A DNA stretch of 64,000 nt from the NCBI RefSeq assembly GCF_001424045.1, contig NZ_LMQB01000028.1, positions 254,765 through 318,764 on the forward strand, written 5' to 3'. This stretch comes from Rhizobium sp. Leaf371. GTDB taxonomy: Bacteria > Pseudomonadota > Alphaproteobacteria > Rhizobiales > Rhizobiaceae. Positions 63,215 through 64,000 of this stretch are shown one piece after another (position 1 is the stretch's first letter; the number at the start of each line of letters is the position of its first letter). A program made the translations under genes and the position numbers. The notes beneath the pieces were generated by a model. The model was given only the letters and a program-made list of their open reading frames with translations. It had not been told where the DNA came from and made no database searches.

Positions 63215-63955
63215 TCAGATCTTGTCGGGTGCGACCTGCGAGATCGCGCCGCAGAAATCGTTGACGGTCGATACCCAGCCGAAAAACTTTTCGACATTGT
63301 AGACCGTGGCCTGCTGGATGAAATCCGGGCCGAGATGATGCGTCGCATCCTCCAGCATGATCCCGAAATATTCGAGATGGAAGGCATCGCGCAGCGAGCT
63401 TTCCACGCAGACATTGGTGGCGATGCCGACGAAGACGAGATTGCGAATGCCGCGCGCACGCAACACGCTGTCCATATTGGTGTTGAAAAACCCGCTATAG
63501 CGCGTCTTCGGCACGAGGATATCGCCCGGCTGGGGCTGCAGCTCGTCCACGATCGCATAATCCCAGGTGCCCTTGGCGAGGAGCTGCCCCTGCAATTCCG
63601 GGCGCGCGCGCATCGTCTTCAGCGCATTCGACTTGTGCCAGTTCGGTGAACCCGGGCCGCCGGCCTCCACATAATCCTTGTCCCAGCCGTTCTGAAAATA
63701 GACGACGAGCACGCCGGCCGCGCGGGCCGCATCCAGCGTCTTCTTGATGTTGGCGATCGTGCCCTTGGCGCCGGCGATGTCGAAGCCGGCGAGATCGACA
63801 TAGCCGCCCTCGGTCGAGTAGGCGTTCTGCATATCCACGACCACCACGGCCGTTTCGTTCGGCTTCAGGCTGATCGGCTCTGGCCGCGCCGGCAGGGTCA
63901 CGCTCTGCACGTGGCGGCGAGGCAACTGGTAGCCGGCGGTGACGGTGTCGCTCAT
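63215..63955 (-). CDS. rutB: RutB, ureidoacrylate amidohydrolase
   Basis: A 246-residue isochorismatase-fold amidohydrolase. The triad is visible: Asp in [11 protein letters not shown] near residue 41, Lys in [10 protein letters not shown] near 148, and the nucleophile Cys in [11 protein letters not shown] near 180. It cleaves ureidoacrylate peracid from the RutA reaction to aminoacrylate peracid and carbamate. The ATG overlaps the rutA stop (63952-63955). Confidence 0.95.
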   Translation of the reverse strand: MSDTVTAGYQLPRRHVQSVTLPARPEPISLKPNETAVVVVDMQNAYSTEGGYVDLAGFDIAGAKGTIANIKKTLDAARAAGVLVVYFQNGWDKDYVEAGGPGSPNWHKSNALKTMRARPELQGQLLAKGTWDYAIVDELQPQPGDILVPKTRYSGFFNTNMDSVLRARGIRNLVFVGIATNVCVESSLRDAFHLEYFGIMLEDATHHLGPDFIQQATVYNVEKFFGWVSTVNDFCGAISQVAPDKI

Positions 63956-64000
63956 TGTGCGGCCTCCAGTGTCATCGTGCGCACATGTTGGCGGCAGGCC
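63952..64000 (-). CDS. rutA: C-terminal end of RutA pyrimidine monooxygenase (partial)
   Basis: Only the last 15 codons plus stop are present (ending [15 protein letters not shown]). The frame and the ATGA overlap with rutB fit the usual rutA-rutB junction. The rest of the flavin monooxygenase gene would lie beyond the window edge. Confidence 0.65.
   Translation of the reverse strand, partial: ACRQHVRTMTLEAAQ

Overview
The window is high-GC DNA with tightly packed operons, many ATGA or TAATG stop/start overlaps, and several stand-alone ABC importers with their own regulators. Its gene content (glcDEF, rut, a BMP-type importer with an amidohydrolase, FadR/IclR/ROK regulators beside sugar-acid enzymes, PAS-MCP receptor, DUF808, class I PPK2) fits an alphaproteobacterium of the order Hyphomicrobiales, most likely Rhizobiaceae-like. 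No IS element, prophage, CRISPR array, rRNA or tRNA was recognised. The region reads as a chromosomal or chromid-borne catabolic region.

Layout. 1-2045: end of a DUF3299-type protein and a LolD/FtsX-like ABC pair with a His-rich loop, possibly zinc-related. 2060-6798: thioesterase, cytoplasmic GH3 glycosidase, MdtG-like efflux pump. 6892-14279: one minus-strand block of GMC alcohol oxidase/dehydrogenase, aldehyde dehydrogenase and glycolate oxidase GlcDEF. 14466-18598: J-domain protein, DUF808 membrane protein, PPK2, secreted esterase. 18764-25946: ROK regulator diverging from a binding protein, ATPase, two permeases, glycerophosphodiesterase and inositol-monophosphatase-like operon. 26119-34344: an eight-gene minus-strand operon with a BMP-type nucleoside/purine importer, an 8-oxoguanine-deaminase-like amidohydrolase, a GST-like protein, a Rieske oxygenase subunit that has lost its Rieske cluster, and a separate Rieske protein. 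34510-43216: small proteins, phospholipase D, and a sugar-acid cluster (Zn-alcohol dehydrogenase, D-lyxose isomerase, SDR, FadR regulator, mannonate dehydratase), followed by a renalase-like/DUF3429/DCC group. 43391-56250: GntR regulator, TIGR04076 protein, aldo/keto reductase and an orphan Leu/Ile/Val-type binding protein, then a CaiB CoA-transferase paired with a signal-less binding protein, a lactonase, an IclR regulator and a plus-strand operon ending in L-fuconate dehydratase. 56240-61249: truncated DUF4336 gene, PAS-MCP, FadR regulator with D-galactonate dehydratase. 61393-64000: rutF-rutD-rutC-rutB and the end of rutA for pyrimidine degradation.

How the genes work together. Lactonase, fuconate dehydratase, SDR and FAH-type hydrolase reproduce the phosphate-free L-fucose route to pyruvate and lactate. 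Galactonate and mannonate dehydratases extend the sugar-acid theme. The purine-type operon and the rut genes together suggest nucleobase scavenging.

The most striking element is the split Rieske system at 32157-34344. A cluster-less oxygenase, a separate Rieske protein and a GST-like protein sit together beside a purine-type importer and deaminase. This recalls the NdmC/NdmD/NdmE N-demethylase complex of caffeine-degrading Pseudomonas, but here the Rieske domain is a stand-alone protein and no reductase gene is present. That parallel is inference from architecture and has not been tested by search.
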